From Oceanospirillaceae bacterium (GTDB lineage Bacteria; Pseudomonadota; Gammaproteobacteria; Pseudomonadales; Balneatricaceae), in NCBI GenBank assembly GCA_013215375.1, contig JABSRB010000035.1, forward strand, positions 1-60,095: a DNA stretch of 60,095 nt, in the 5' to 3' direction. Position numbers and translations under genes: made by a program. Every line of letters begins with the position of its first letter. Position 1 is the first letter of the stretch. Shown one piece after another: positions 18,118 to 28,037 of this stretch. The notes below the pieces were generated by a model that was given only the letters and a program-made list of their open reading frames with translations, was not told the origin of the DNA and did not search any database.

Positions 18118-18633
18118 TTACAGTTGCTGTATTCTTGATATTTCTTGTTCATCTATGCCTAAAGACTGTAAGAATTCTAAATGTGCTTTAGGTTTTAGCG
18201 CTTCAAAACTTTGATGCCAGGCGATCATATCATCTTCATCAAAGCCGAGGGAAATCATCAGCTCAACCCATTGTTCCTTATTAAGGCCGTGGTCGTTTAA
18301 CAGCTTAGGCTCTTGTAACATAACCACTATCGCCTGCTGCTGTTTCTTAAATTTTACCACCTCTTTTTCTAAATTATAAAACTGTGCCATTAATAATGCA
18401 GATTGAGATTGTTGATCTTTGTTGTTGAGTAATTCAGCGATATCAGCCACAGACACGCCAAAAGAGCGGTAGGCCATGATACGCTTTAAACACTCTATTT
18501 CTTCATTGCCGTACCACCTATAGCCATTACTAGATCGAAAGCGAGGCGCAAGTAGTCCCGCTCGTTCATAGTATAAGACGCTAGTGCGAGATAACCCGCA
18601 ACTGTTGGCAAGCTCTGAGACGCTTAACATCAA
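18118..18633 (-). CDS. MerR family transcriptional regulator
   Basis: A 171-aa protein. Seen: N-terminal winged helix-turn-helix LSVSELANSCGLSRTSVLYYERAGLLAP, the wing SNGYRWYGNEEIECLKRI, a long dimerisation helix (about 75-110), and a helical C-terminal region rich in acidic residues that is probably a ligand or TipAS-like domain. No metal-binding cysteine pair is visible. It follows the small gene to its right by 12 bp in the same direction, so the two form a pair. Confidence 0.83.
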   Translation of the reverse strand: MMLSVSELANSCGLSRTSVLYYERAGLLAPRFRSSNGYRWYGNEEIECLKRIMAYRSFGVSVADIAELLNNKDQQSQSALLMAQFYNLEKEVVKFKKQQQAIVVMLQEPKLLNDHGLNKEQWVELMISLGFDEDDMIAWHQSFEALKPKAHLEFLQSLGIDEQEISRIQQL

Positions 18634-18645
18634 AGGCTCCTAAAT

Positions 18646-19065
18646 TTAGTGTAGCTCAATCGGTTTTATATCCGGTTTTACAAACGTTGCTTTAGCAAGG
18701 TTACTGCAGAGTCGCTCTTTTGAATAATGAGCAAGTAATAAACTTAGCACATCTTCGATAATATCAGGGTTATTTGTCACAAAACTTGGCCAAGATTTAT
18801 AAGTGAACTGCTGCTGGCGGATATAGATCATTTGCAGGATAGCAATGGTGATTGTTTTATTAAACTTATCACTCGCGCCTAAACTTAGCGCATAGGTTTG
18901 AATCCCAGTGCAAATTTTATCCACTGCTACAGCATATTGATATTTGGTTAAATATAACCAAGCTAATCTCAGATGTCCTAGATGGTTAAAAGATGCAGGA
19001 TCTAAGCGGTGGTTTTCAAATTGCTGTAGAAATTGATCATCAGTTAAACGGGTAGATTGTTTCAT
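18646..19065 (-). CDS. Conserved hypothetical protein
   Basis: A 139-aa soluble protein with FENHRLDPASFNHLGHLRLAWLYL near the N-terminus, a helical middle, a WPSFVTNNPDI segment, and a C-terminus of SKERLCSNLAKATFVKPDIKPIEL. I recall similar short proteins in many bacteria, but no function. It is the first gene of a two-gene leftward unit with a MerR regulator. Confidence 0.7.
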   Translation of the reverse strand: MKQSTRLTDDQFLQQFENHRLDPASFNHLGHLRLAWLYLTKYQYAVAVDKICTGIQTYALSLGASDKFNKTITIAILQMIYIRQQQFTYKSWPSFVTNNPDIIEDVLSLLLAHYSKERLCSNLAKATFVKPDIKPIELH

Positions 19066-19146
19066 CGTTAAAAGCCTATAAATGAGAGCTGGACTGTTAA
19101 TCTAAGGCCTACACTTGTAGACAGGTCAAGAGAAAAGGTTTTTCAT

Positions 19147-19195
19147 GAGCTATGAGCTATGAGCTATGAGCTATGAGCTATGAGCTATGAGCTAG
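19147..19195. repeat. Heptanucleotide array (GAGCTAT)n
   Basis: Six perfect GAGCTAT units plus a seventh ending in G, in the 182-bp divergent gap 53 bp before the pirin start. The 7-bp period also occurs at 30670, 32654 and 60061. A slippage-prone array between divergent promoters could alter their spacing. Confidence 0.9.
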
Positions 19196-19247
19196 AAGGT
19201 ATATGCTATTTAAAGCAATTTTGTATTTTTTATGAAGGAGCAATCCT

Positions 19248-20165
19248 ATGAGTACATTGATAGACACGACAGATCAAGAATCAATTTGTATCACACAACC
19301 TTGTCCCGCGATTGCATTACTAATTAAATCCAAAGAAAAAGACTTAGGTGGATTTTCAGTGCGCAGGTCTCTGCCGGTTATTGGTCAGAAAAAAGTGGGC
19401 CCTTGGATCTTCTTCGATCACATGGGGCCCGCTACATTTACCGCAGGGCAAGGCGTGAATGTTAGACCGCACCCGCATATTAATATCGCCACTGTGACAT
19501 ACCTGTTTGAGGGGGAAATATTACATCGCGATTCCGCGGGTTATGTGCAAGTCATCCAGCCTGGGGATATTAATATGATGGTCGCCGGCAGTGGCATCGC
19601 GCACTCCGAAAGAGAGCGACCAGAAATACGTAATACTGAACGTAAATTACATGGTTTACAACTCTGGATGGGGCTTCCTGAAGAAGATGAAGAAACACAG
19701 CCTATGTTTTATCATTATCGCGCAACAGATATTCCCGCCACTATTAGCAATGATATACCTGTGCGGGTGATGATAGGCAGTGCTTTTGGCGTAACCTCAC
19801 CGGTAAAAACGTTTGCCGATACTCTCTATGCCGAGGCTAGGTTGAAAAGTGGGCAGATATTAATGTTGCCACATGCTGAAGAAAGGGCCGTTTACGTTGC
19901 ATCAGGCAGCGTAAAAATTGACGGAGAGTTAGTGCCTGAACACTCGATGGCCATATTGACCGATAAAGCTGAAATCAGCTTACTGGCGTTACAAAATACT
20001 CGCATCGCTATTATTGGCGGCGCCAAAATGGGTACCCGTTATCTTGATTGGAATTTTGCCTCCAGTCGTAAATCACGTATAGAGCAAGCCAAAGAGGACT
20101 GGAAAGCTCGACGTTTCCCCTCGATTCCCGATGACGATCAAGAATTTATTCCCTATCCAACATAG
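19248..20165 (+). CDS. Pirin family protein
   Basis: A 305-aa bicupin with the pirin N-terminal domain: FFDHMGPATF, VRPHPHINIATVTYLFEGEILHRDS (metal-binding histidines in RPHPH), and MVAGSGIAHSERE supplying the remaining His/Glu ligands. The C-terminal cupin extends to about residue 270, followed by a conserved FASSRKSRIEQAKEDWKARRFPSIPDDDQEFIPYP tail seen in YhaK/pirin proteins. Pirins bind Fe, and some have quercetinase activity or regulate partner proteins. It is monocistronic, with GGAG at 19235 and a terminator downstream. Confidence 0.9.
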   Translation: MSTLIDTTDQESICITQPCPAIALLIKSKEKDLGGFSVRRSLPVIGQKKVGPWIFFDHMGPATFTAGQGVNVRPHPHINIATVTYLFEGEILHRDSAGYVQVIQPGDINMMVAGSGIAHSERERPEIRNTERKLHGLQLWMGLPEEDEETQPMFYHYRATDIPATISNDIPVRVMIGSAFGVTSPVKTFADTLYAEARLKSGQILMLPHAEERAVYVASGSVKIDGELVPEHSMAILTDKAEISLLALQNTRIAIIGGAKMGTRYLDWNFASSRKSRIEQAKEDWKARRFPSIPDDDQEFIPYPT

Positions 20166-20181
20166 TCTGCTGTCACCGAAA

Positions 20182-20215
20182 AAACAGCTCTGATCTTGGG
20201 CTGTTTAATTTTTTT
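20182..20215 (+). terminator. Intrinsic terminator after pirin gene
   Basis: AAACAGC (20182-20188) pairs with GCTGTTT (20200-20206), followed by AATTTTTTT. It is a strong Rho-independent terminator 17 bp past the stop. Confidence 0.8.
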
Positions 20216-20479
20216 ATTAATCATCTCTCTCTATTTTAATATAAAAAATTGATAGAGAACGCAGACAGTAAAACTTAAGCAATAGCTACAAAACATAATC
20301 AATGCTTAATAACTTGTTATTAATTATATATTTTAACCAAGTTGCATATTTTAAAAGATAACATATACTTTAATATAGAATTTATTTTACTGCTTGTTAT
20401 TGTTTAATATGAATATTTTCCTGTAATTTATTTTTATTTAAATATAAGTTGTTTATTTTTAGCGACAGAGTTATTACCA
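20216..20479. other. AT-rich promoter region of the hybrid kinase
   Basis: 264 bp of very AT-rich sequence without a plausible frame. It precedes the kinase start, which has a weak GACAGAG ribosome site. Nothing else is recognised. Confidence 0.5.
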
Positions 20480-23400
20480 ATGAATAATAATAATAAGTTA
20501 TCAAAAATTAAGAGTAGCTATACATCCTCAATAGGTCGGAAATTATTAATTTATGTAATGATGATTAGCGGTTTATTTACGTTGCTGATCGCTATTGTAC
20601 AAATTATTATTGATTATAATTATGGGATTTCAGAGATAGACTCTCAAATACAACAAATCTCTATTAACAATATAACCAGTATTAGCAATAGCTTATGGCA
20701 AGTTGATATGGATCAATTAACGTTGATCGTAGAGGGTATCGCAAAGTTACCGAATATTGAAAAAGTGGTGATTATAGAAACTCAGCTGATTGATGACGTG
20801 AAAGTTAATGAGACCGTTATGTTGATTGGGGAAATGAAAAATGAAAGTGATATTATAAAAAGGGTACCTTTAACCTATGCCAATAAAAATCAGCAGACAG
20901 AAATAGGCGAGTTAGTACTTTATGTCAGCTTGAGCGGTTTATATCAGTCATTGATTGATAAATTTATCGTGATTGTTTTATTACAGGGCGTTAAAACCTT
21001 TATCGTCTCATTATTTATTCTCTGGATGTTCTACTACTTAGTTACTCGTCATTTAATTGTAATGTCTGTATTTTCTCGGGATATCTCCTTTGATAACTTA
21101 GAACATAAACTTATTCTAGATAGAAAAAGTAGCGCGCGAAAAGATGAAATAGCTTGGATGGAAGAAGCGTTAAATGAAACTAAAGACAACTTAAAGAGAT
21201 TATTAGATACCAACGAGACAGCGTTGAAGCTGCAATCTGAAATAGAGCAAAGTTCCAAACGGGAAGAGCTGCAACAGCTTCACCAACGAGAATTAGAAAA
21301 AAGTGCCACAAAAACCACGCACGCTAATAAGCTGCTGACTCAGGAGGTCGAACAGCGAGAGGCAACTCAGGTGGAACTACAGCAAGCCAAGATTGATGCT
21401 GAAGATGCCACCAAAGCTAAATCAGACTTTTTGGCAAAAATGAGCCATGAAATACGTACACCAATGAATGCGGTAATAGGCCTGAGTCGCTTGGTCTTAA
21501 AAACACCATTACAGCATCAGCAGCGGGATTATATTGAAAAGGTATTAGATTCAGGGGAGGCGCTACTAGGTTTAATCAATGATATTTTGGATTTCTCTAA
21601 AATAGAGGCGGGCAAGCTCAGCATAGAAAACCACGATTTCAATTTAAGTAAATTGCTGCAAAGGTCGGTGAACTTAAGTGCGATGAATGCCCATGCTAAA
21701 GGTTTGGAATTAGTGGTCAATGTTGATAAAAATCTACCTTTAGTACTGAACGGGGACTCACTAAGATTACAGCAGGTGATTGTGAACTTGGTGAATAATG
21801 CGGTTAAATTCACCGAAAAAGGCTGTGTTTGCATCAACATCGCAATGATGGAAGAAAGTGAAAAACGTTTGGTATTGCGCTTTAGTGTGGTCGATACCGG
21901 TATGGGAATAAGTGAAAAGCAGCAGTCTAAGATGTTTCAATCTTTTAGCCAAGCCGATGAATCAGTCACTCGTAAATTTGGTGGTACAGGCTTGGGTTTA
22001 TCTATTTCCAAGCAACTGTGTGAGTTGATGGGTGGTAAAATATGGCTCGATAGCGAGGTAGGAGTAGGCTCAAGCTTTCACTTTACCGTCTCCTTAGGTA
22101 AGACTTTGCAGCCAGAAACTTCGCTGAAGGCGAGTAACTGCGCACTGGAAAAATTAAAAGTACTAATAGTCGACGATATAAAAATGGCCAGAGCAGTATT
22201 AGTGGATTTATTGGCAGGTTTAGGCATTAAAGCTGAGCAGACCGATAATGGCGCCCAATGTATTGAAATGATAAAAGAAGCTCAGCTTGAAGGCGTACCT
22301 TTTGACTTAGTATTAATGGATTGGCGTATGCCTGAGATGGATGGCATAGAGACCTCTAATAAAATCCACGAGGCGCATCTGGATAATTCACCGCATATAT
22401 TAATGGTGTCTGCCTATGATAAAGACGAGGCGCGGGCGCATTTAGATGAGAGTGTTATTCAACAGTTTTTAGAAAAGCCCGTTAATGAAGTGTCGCTGCG
22501 ACACATCCTGCTCAATCGCTTTGGGGTGGATCAAGACAGTAATAGGGTCGTAGCCGACACTGATCAATCTATACCAAATTTGTCTTCGTTTCATATTTTG
22601 CTAGTGGAAGACAACGCAATAAACCGTCAAGTTGCGCTTGGCTATTTGCAAGATACTAAGATTAAAGTAGATATCGCTGAGGATGGGCTCTTAGCGATCG
22701 AAAAAATAAAAGCCTATCAATATGACCTAGTATTAATGGATATTCAAATGCCTAATTTGGATGGTTTGAGTGCCACTCAATATATTAGAAAAGATCTTAA
22801 TATGCTGGGTTTACCCATTATTGCCATGACGGCTCACGCCATGCAGAGCGATGTTGAAAAAAGTCTCGCTGCGGGAATGAATCTACATATATGTAAACCC
22901 ATTGATCCTGATTTGTTAATTGAATCGATACTCACTTATCTGACGCCAGCTGTCAGTGTAGTTACGACGGATATCGTATTACCCGTACCCTCAGAGCAAC
23001 AGCCTAATGTACTAAGCAGCAATAATACGGGCAATGATAAATCAGTAGTATTGACCAAGCTTAATCAAATAAGCCTGCTTGATTGCAATAAAGCCATTGT
23101 ACAAATGCAGGGACGTGAAACGCTCTATCTGGAATTGATACAAAACTTTTGCCTAGAACAACAATTGCTTGGTGCGAAAATGCAGCAGTCATTTACGGCG
23201 CAAGACCAGCAGACGTTATACCGGCTGGCGCACTCCTTAAAATCTAACGCCGCTTACATTGGCGCCTTTGATTTATCGGTATTAAGCACGCAGTTGGAGA
23301 AGTCACTAGCACAGGGGGATTGGAATGCTAGATTGCTATCGCAAGTGATCACTGAATTAGAACAGATTATTAGCGCACTTTTGCCAATATTCATCACTGG

Positions 23401-23653
23401 AGAGGAGCATGTTGAAAATATTGACTTTTCAATCGATTGGCTAAAGTCAGAACTCGTAGAGTTAATTCCGCTACTTGAGTCTTCTGATTTCTCTGTCGAA
23501 GCATCTCTGGCCTCGGTACATAAAAGTTGTATGGATACCGAATATGGATCAGTGATTGCGCAAATATGCGAAAGTGTTGAAGATATAGAATATGAGCATG
23601 CAGCTTTAGTGGCGATAAAATTACTCAAAGAGCTAAAGGAAGTGCAACTATGA
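20480..23653 (+). CDS. Hybrid sensor histidine kinase (HisKA-HATPase-REC-REC-Hpt)
   Basis: A 1057-aa membrane kinase. Two transmembrane segments (about 22-44 and 160-187) flank a periplasmic sensor of about 115 residues. A coiled coil (225-310) follows, then HisKA with phospho-His323 in FLAKMSHEIRTPMN, HATPase with N and G boxes (VNNAVKF, DTGMGI, GGTGLGLSI), REC1 (acceptor Asp614), REC2 (acceptor Asp754) and an Hpt domain (His918 in LAHSLKSNAAYIG). This BarA/TorS-like phosphorelay normally passes phosphate to a separate REC protein. The very next gene, overlapping by 4 bp (ATGA), begins with a REC domain and is the obvious recipient. Confidence 0.92.
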   Translation: MNNNNKLSKIKSSYTSSIGRKLLIYVMMISGLFTLLIAIVQIIIDYNYGISEIDSQIQQISINNITSISNSLWQVDMDQLTLIVEGIAKLPNIEKVVIIETQLIDDVKVNETVMLIGEMKNESDIIKRVPLTYANKNQQTEIGELVLYVSLSGLYQSLIDKFIVIVLLQGVKTFIVSLFILWMFYYLVTRHLIVMSVFSRDISFDNLEHKLILDRKSSARKDEIAWMEEALNETKDNLKRLLDTNETALKLQSEIEQSSKREELQQLHQRELEKSATKTTHANKLLTQEVEQREATQVELQQAKIDAEDATKAKSDFLAKMSHEIRTPMNAVIGLSRLVLKTPLQHQQRDYIEKVLDSGEALLGLINDILDFSKIEAGKLSIENHDFNLSKLLQRSVNLSAMNAHAKGLELVVNVDKNLPLVLNGDSLRLQQVIVNLVNNAVKFTEKGCVCINIAMMEESEKRLVLRFSVVDTGMGISEKQQSKMFQSFSQADESVTRKFGGTGLGLSISKQLCELMGGKIWLDSEVGVGSSFHFTVSLGKTLQPETSLKASNCALEKLKVLIVDDIKMARAVLVDLLAGLGIKAEQTDNGAQCIEMIKEAQLEGVPFDLVLMDWRMPEMDGIETSNKIHEAHLDNSPHILMVSAYDKDEARAHLDESVIQQFLEKPVNEVSLRHILLNRFGVDQDSNRVVADTDQSIPNLSSFHILLVEDNAINRQVALGYLQDTKIKVDIAEDGLLAIEKIKAYQYDLVLMDIQMPNLDGLSATQYIRKDLNMLGLPIIAMTAHAMQSDVEKSLAAGMNLHICKPIDPDLLIESILTYLTPAVSVVTTDIVLPVPSEQQPNVLSSNNTGNDKSVVLTKLNQISLLDCNKAIVQMQGRETLYLELIQNFCLEQQLLGAKMQQSFTAQDQQTLYRLAHSLKSNAAYIGAFDLSVLSTQLEKSLAQGDWNARLLSQVITELEQIISALLPIFITGEEHVENIDFSIDWLKSELVELIPLLESSDFSVEASLASVHKSCMDTEYGSVIAQICESVEDIEYEHAALVAIKLLKELKEVQL

Positions 23654-24594
23654 GTACCAGACAGAAAGTGTTGTGCATTGATGATGAAAAGGTGAATCTA
23701 AAAATTTTTAGTGACATTCTTAAAGATGACGTCGATGTCATAATGGCCAAAAGCGGTGAGCAGGGCATTCGTAAAGCCATTGAGTTAAAGCCAGATTTAA
23801 TATTGTTAGATATAACTATGCCGGGCATGGATGGTTTTGAAACCATCATACAACTAAAAAATAATCCGCAAAGCAGTGCGATACCCGTCATTTTTGTCAC
23901 CGGCGAGCTGGATATAAACAAGGAAGAGCGTGGCTTTGAACTCGGCGCTTGTGATTACATCCAAAAACCTTTTCACGCCGTCAGTTTAAAAGCGCGAGTT
24001 GTGCTGCATCTAGAACTAGCTAGACAGCGACATCTATTGGAACACATGGTTAATTTTGATCCTCTGACATCCATTGCCAATAGGCGTCGTTACGATGAAG
24101 TTCTCAATGTTGAATATCTCAATGCAAGAAAAGAACAGAGCGTACTTTCAGTCGCTATGATCGATATCGATTTTTTCAAACCTTACAATGATCACTACGG
24201 TCACGATGCCGGGGATAAAGCCTTACGCAGCGTCGCACAAGTGCTCTCTGAGCAGCTACAGCGCAGCGGAGATTTTGTGGCCCGATACGGTGGGGAAGAG
24301 TTTGTTGTGATCCTTGCTAAAACCGACCAGAACGGCGCACAAGCTGTATTAGAGGCATGCTGTAAAGCCGTGGAAGGTTTAGGGATTGAACACTTGAAAT
24401 CAGAAAACAGTTCAGTATTGACGGTCAGTATTGGTGGAAGTTGCTGCATCCCACAGCAGTTTAGCGATGTGACAGCGGCGCTAAAGATCGCCGATCAATA
24501 CTTATATAAAGCCAAGAGAAACGGCAAAAACCAGGTCGTTTGGCAGGAGGCAGAAGATCTGTCTTTAAACTTAAAAGTAACCAACAGCGCATAA
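23650..24594 (+). CDS. REC-GGEEF response regulator, diguanylate cyclase
   Basis: A 314-aa protein: REC domain (acceptor Asp54 in LILLDITMPG, Lys106) plus a GGDEF domain with an intact GGEEF active site (214-218) and an RxxD inhibitory site (205-208) correctly spaced five residues ahead. It therefore should synthesise c-di-GMP with product feedback. The start overlaps the hybrid kinase stop by 4 bp, so kinase and cyclase form one phosphorelay unit (PleD/WspR-like output). No phosphodiesterase is adjacent. Confidence 0.92.
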   Translation: MSTRQKVLCIDDEKVNLKIFSDILKDDVDVIMAKSGEQGIRKAIELKPDLILLDITMPGMDGFETIIQLKNNPQSSAIPVIFVTGELDINKEERGFELGACDYIQKPFHAVSLKARVVLHLELARQRHLLEHMVNFDPLTSIANRRRYDEVLNVEYLNARKEQSVLSVAMIDIDFFKPYNDHYGHDAGDKALRSVAQVLSEQLQRSGDFVARYGGEEFVVILAKTDQNGAQAVLEACCKAVEGLGIEHLKSENSSVLTVSIGGSCCIPQQFSDVTAALKIADQYLYKAKRNGKNQVVWQEAEDLSLNLKVTNSA

Positions 24595-24782
24595 TAATTT
24601 GTTTTGTGTCCTGCATTCTCATGCATATGTGCGTTACTTCGATAGAGTTTTAACCTTGACTATCCTCGCTTTTCGATCATTACCTTATCAAAGTCAAATC
24701 GTTATTATTTTACATTAAGGACTTGTTAGCAGCCTCTATTATGGATGAGTGATATACATGATATCCGCAGGGCTGAGAAAAG

Positions 24783-25829
24783 TCAGGCAAGCTCTGGTGG
24801 ATTAAGCGCTGTTTGATATTTTCGATAGGCGCTGGGAGGGACCCCGGTCCACTGTTTAAAGGTTCGAGTGAACGGGCTTGTTTCTGAAAATCCTAGCCTG
24901 GCACTAATGTCTTCGATAGTCAGTTGCGTATTGATCAATAATTCAATGGCTGAATCGCGTTTAAGCTGATTTTTGATGGTCAGATAACTGGTGCCTTCAT
25001 CCGCCAATCTGCGCTGTAATGTGTAAGGTTTAACCTTTATTATCTTGGCCAACGCTGGCAGCGTTGGCAGAGCATCGAGTTTATGGATGATTTCGTTTGC
25101 CACTTTCGCCGCCCAAGTGTCCGTTTTGAAATCGAGTAAATAGAGTTCAAAGAAGAGATCTTTGAGCAGTATATCCATACTGGCAAGGTCTTGTCTAACC
25201 GGCTTTTGTAACAGCGAACTTGAAAAGCTCATTCTTGAATGGACACAGTTAAACAACATCGGCGCACCGTAATACACCGCTCTGTAGTCTTGCGCATAAA
25301 TAGGCTTGGGGAAATTGAACTCAAGCTGACCAATGGTGATTATTTCTCGGCACAACCAACTGAGTATACGGTGAATCACAAAAAAATAATTTTCTACTAG
25401 ATATCGGTCAGTACCGGCATCGATATCGTCACTGGGCTCTAACACCAAGTGAACTTGTTCTTCTTCAATGTGGGTAACAATGAGCGTGCCCTTATCCAAT
25501 ATCTGATAAAAGCGTACCAGACGCAGCAGCACTTCAGCGATTGTTTTGGCACTTATCAGCCAGTGGATCAGTAAAGAGAGACTCCCCAGTGGTAGGGGTT
25601 CTCTGCCGTGGCCGAGTAACTCATCCCCAGAGGCATTTATCAGCCGACTGGTCACTCTAGCCAGTTGTACGAGTGGCACTCTGGCGCTAGGTACCTGTAA
25701 TAAATGCTTTGGAATACGACACTCATCTAACAAGGTATCAATCACTGCTGGCTCTAGCGAACTCTTGGAAATGGCCCTATTAATAAAGGAAATATTGAAA
25801 GACAGCGCCTTTTTATCGGTTTTTAGCAT
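24783..25829 (-). CDS. AraC family regulator (Arabinose_bd/OruR type)
   Basis: A 348-aa protein with an N-terminal ligand-binding domain (about 1-230), as in the OruR/ArgR-like group, and a C-terminal AraC DNA-binding domain with two helix-turn-helix motifs: LPALAKIIKVKPYTLQRRLADEGTSY and TIEDISARLGFSETSPFTRTFKQWTGVPPSAYR. It is divergent from the crotonase gene (226-bp gap), so control of the crotonase/nitronate monooxygenase pair is plausible but inferred. Confidence 0.86.
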   Translation of the reverse strand: MLKTDKKALSFNISFINRAISKSSLEPAVIDTLLDECRIPKHLLQVPSARVPLVQLARVTSRLINASGDELLGHGREPLPLGSLSLLIHWLISAKTIAEVLLRLVRFYQILDKGTLIVTHIEEEQVHLVLEPSDDIDAGTDRYLVENYFFVIHRILSWLCREIITIGQLEFNFPKPIYAQDYRAVYYGAPMLFNCVHSRMSFSSSLLQKPVRQDLASMDILLKDLFFELYLLDFKTDTWAAKVANEIIHKLDALPTLPALAKIIKVKPYTLQRRLADEGTSYLTIKNQLKRDSAIELLINTQLTIEDISARLGFSETSPFTRTFKQWTGVPPSAYRKYQTALNPPELA

Positions 25830-26055
25830 AATCGTGCATCTCTGCCCATTGTTTCGTCATATTTACCGTTCTTTGCGGCACTATAACATGGCCTGAAATG
25901 GACTACGATTGTTATAAAGTATCAATCAGACTGTATATCTCGGTCATTCCGCTATTGGCTTTTGCTGCCTATAATAGGCATATAAGCGAATAGAAACAGA
26001 GGTTTTTTAGGCTGTGCGAAGCACTATTAAAAGACCGTTCATCGAGGAATAAATT

Positions 26056-26838
26056 ATGAAAGACTATCAAGTTATTGATTATAGTGTCAAAAATAGAGTG
26101 GCCACCCTTACTCTAAATAACCCCAAGACGATGAATGCGATGAGCCAGCAAATGCGTCGTGAACTGCTTGACGCGATGGTGCGCGCTGCCGATGACGACG
26201 ATGTGCGTATTGTTGTATTAACGGGGGCGGGGCGTGGCTTTTCCTCGGGCACTGATCTGAGCGAAGGCTTGACGGGGTACGCAACGATTGAGCAGCAGCT
26301 GCATGAAGAATATAAACCGTTGATTAGTGCGATTGAGAATTCTTCGAAACTATACATTGCAGCAATCAATGGTGTGAGTGCGGGCGTCAGTACCGGGATA
26401 GCGCTAGTGTGTGATTTAGCGGTAATGGCTGATGATGCTTGTTTCTATATTCCTTTTGCCGGTATTGGCCTAGTGCCTGATGGGGGTGTCAGCTACCAAT
26501 TGGTGCAAGCGTTAGGATACAAGCGGGCCATGCAGACGTTCGTTGAATCAAAGCGTCTGAGCGCTGCGCTTTGTCTTGAAACAGGTTTGACCAACAAGGT
26601 CGTGGCTGCTGATAACTTATTAGAGGAAACCCAAGCTTGGGCTGAGCAACTGGCCAAAGGTTCTCCTCTGTCGCAAAAATTTGGCAAGCAATGTATGCAG
26701 CTAGCGTTAAGTGGCAATCTGGGAGAGGTGATAGATTTAGAGTCTAAGTTACAAAATACTACCTCTACCTCCGAAGACTTCAAACATGCGGTAGCCGCTT
26801 TTTTTAGTAAGCAAGTAGCGGTATTCAAAGGCCGTTAA
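26056..26838 (+). CDS. Enoyl-CoA hydratase/isomerase (PaaG-like crotonase)
   Basis: A 260-aa crotonase-fold enzyme. Seen: oxyanion-hole segment GRGFSSGTDLSEG (about 60-72), second oxyanion region NGVSAGVSTGIALVCDLAVMAD, and GIGLVPDGGVSYQLVQALG. The first crotonase catalytic Glu is absent (STGIALVCD), and the second position is Asp in LVPDGG, as in PaaG-type delta3-delta2 enoyl-CoA isomerases. It is therefore more likely an isomerase than a true hydratase. It is 69 bp upstream of the nitronate monooxygenase gene. Confidence 0.84.
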   Translation: MKDYQVIDYSVKNRVATLTLNNPKTMNAMSQQMRRELLDAMVRAADDDDVRIVVLTGAGRGFSSGTDLSEGLTGYATIEQQLHEEYKPLISAIENSSKLYIAAINGVSAGVSTGIALVCDLAVMADDACFYIPFAGIGLVPDGGVSYQLVQALGYKRAMQTFVESKRLSAALCLETGLTNKVVAADNLLEETQAWAEQLAKGSPLSQKFGKQCMQLALSGNLGEVIDLESKLQNTTSTSEDFKHAVAAFFSKQVAVFKGR

Positions 26839-26907
26839 TTAAGTAGAGACCTCAGCATAACTACTGCATTTGATAATGATCAACGAACAAGTCTTTAAGG
26901 GAAAATA

Positions 26908-27873
26908 ATGAAAACACGTATAACAGAATTACTCGGTATTGAATATCCTATTATTTGTGGTGGCATGATGCGTGTCGGCACCGCCGAACTAGCAGCAGCG
27001 GTCTCCAATGCTGGTGGCCTGGGTATTATGACAGCCTTATCGCTACCCACTCTTGAGTTGCTAAAAGCTGAAATAGAAAAGTGTCAGTCACTCACTGACA
27101 AGCCATTTGCGGTCAATCTGACCGTAGGTGTGATTGCCACACAGATTAACTATGCTGATTACGTTAAAGTGATCTGTGACAGTGGTGTAAAAATAGTTGA
27201 GACAGCGGGGCGTAGTCCCGAGCCGTTTATGGAAATGTTTAACGCCCACAACATTAAAGTTATCCATAAGTGCGTGACAGTGCGCCATGCTTTGAAAGCT
27301 GAAAAGTTGGGAGTGGCTGTGGTCAGTATCGATGGCTTTGAATGCGCTGGTCACCCCGGTGAGGATGATATCCCCGGGCTGATATTGATTCCTGCAGCAG
27401 CGGATAAGTTGAGCATTCCGATCCTTGCATCCGGTGGCATTGCAGACGGTCGAGGCCTAGTGGCAGCTTTAGCCTTAGGGGCTGATGGCATCAATATGGG
27501 GACACGCTTTGTTGCAACTCAAGAGGCGCCAGTTCACGACAATGTCAAGCGTGCGATTGTTAATATGAAGGAAACGGATTCCGCTCTGATTTTCCGCTCG
27601 TATAAGAATACTGCTCGGGTATTTAAAAATGAGATCGCTCTCAAAGTACAAGAAATTGAGCAAGAGGGTGGTGCCTTTGCAGATGTTCACTCGTACGTGT
27701 CAGGTAAAAACCAGGAGAAAGCCTGGAGCACCGGTGACATTAATGCGGGCATGTTAACGTTTGGTATGAGTGGCGGCCTAGTGAATGAAATTCCTACTTG
27801 TGAAGAATTGGTAAAAGGCATTGCTAACGATGCCAAGGCTATCATCAACGAAAGATTAGCGGCATTTTCTAGT
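26908..27873 (+). CDS. Nitronate monooxygenase (2-nitropropane dioxygenase family)
   Basis: A 322-aa FMN-dependent TIM-barrel enzyme; the TAG stop follows at 27874-27876. Seen: N-terminal ELLGIEYPIICGGMMRVG, AVSNAGGLGIMTA, the catalytic-His region GFECAGHPGEDD, LASGGIADGRGLVAALALGADGINMGTRF phosphate-binding loops, and a C-terminal SGGLVNEIPT. Family members oxidise nitronates, and some act as enoyl reductases. Co-location with a crotonase hints at acyl-CoA or toxic propionate-3-nitronate metabolism (inference). Its stop codon coincides with the first bases of a MITE-like element, so the last residues may have been altered by the insertion. Confidence 0.87.
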
Positions 27874-28037
27874 TAGTTCCCATCCTGAAACGATGGGACT
27901 ACTGCGGTAGTCCCACTCATCCAATCTAATCACCACTAGATATAGTTATTTGGAACAACCAAACGCCCATATCTAGTGTCGCTAAGCTTGAGCTATTGGA
28001 CCACCCTCGCTACGTCCCTGTTCCTGGATGAGAACTA
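27874..28037. mobile_element. MITE-like palindromic element, copy 2
   Basis: A 164-bp element with ends TAGTTC...GAACTA, in inverted orientation relative to copy 1 at 10991-11153. The 48-bp core 27931-27978 is identical to 11050-11097, and the flanking arms align with scattered changes. Its first three bases form the stop codon of the nitronate monooxygenase gene. No transposase is present. Confidence 0.65.
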
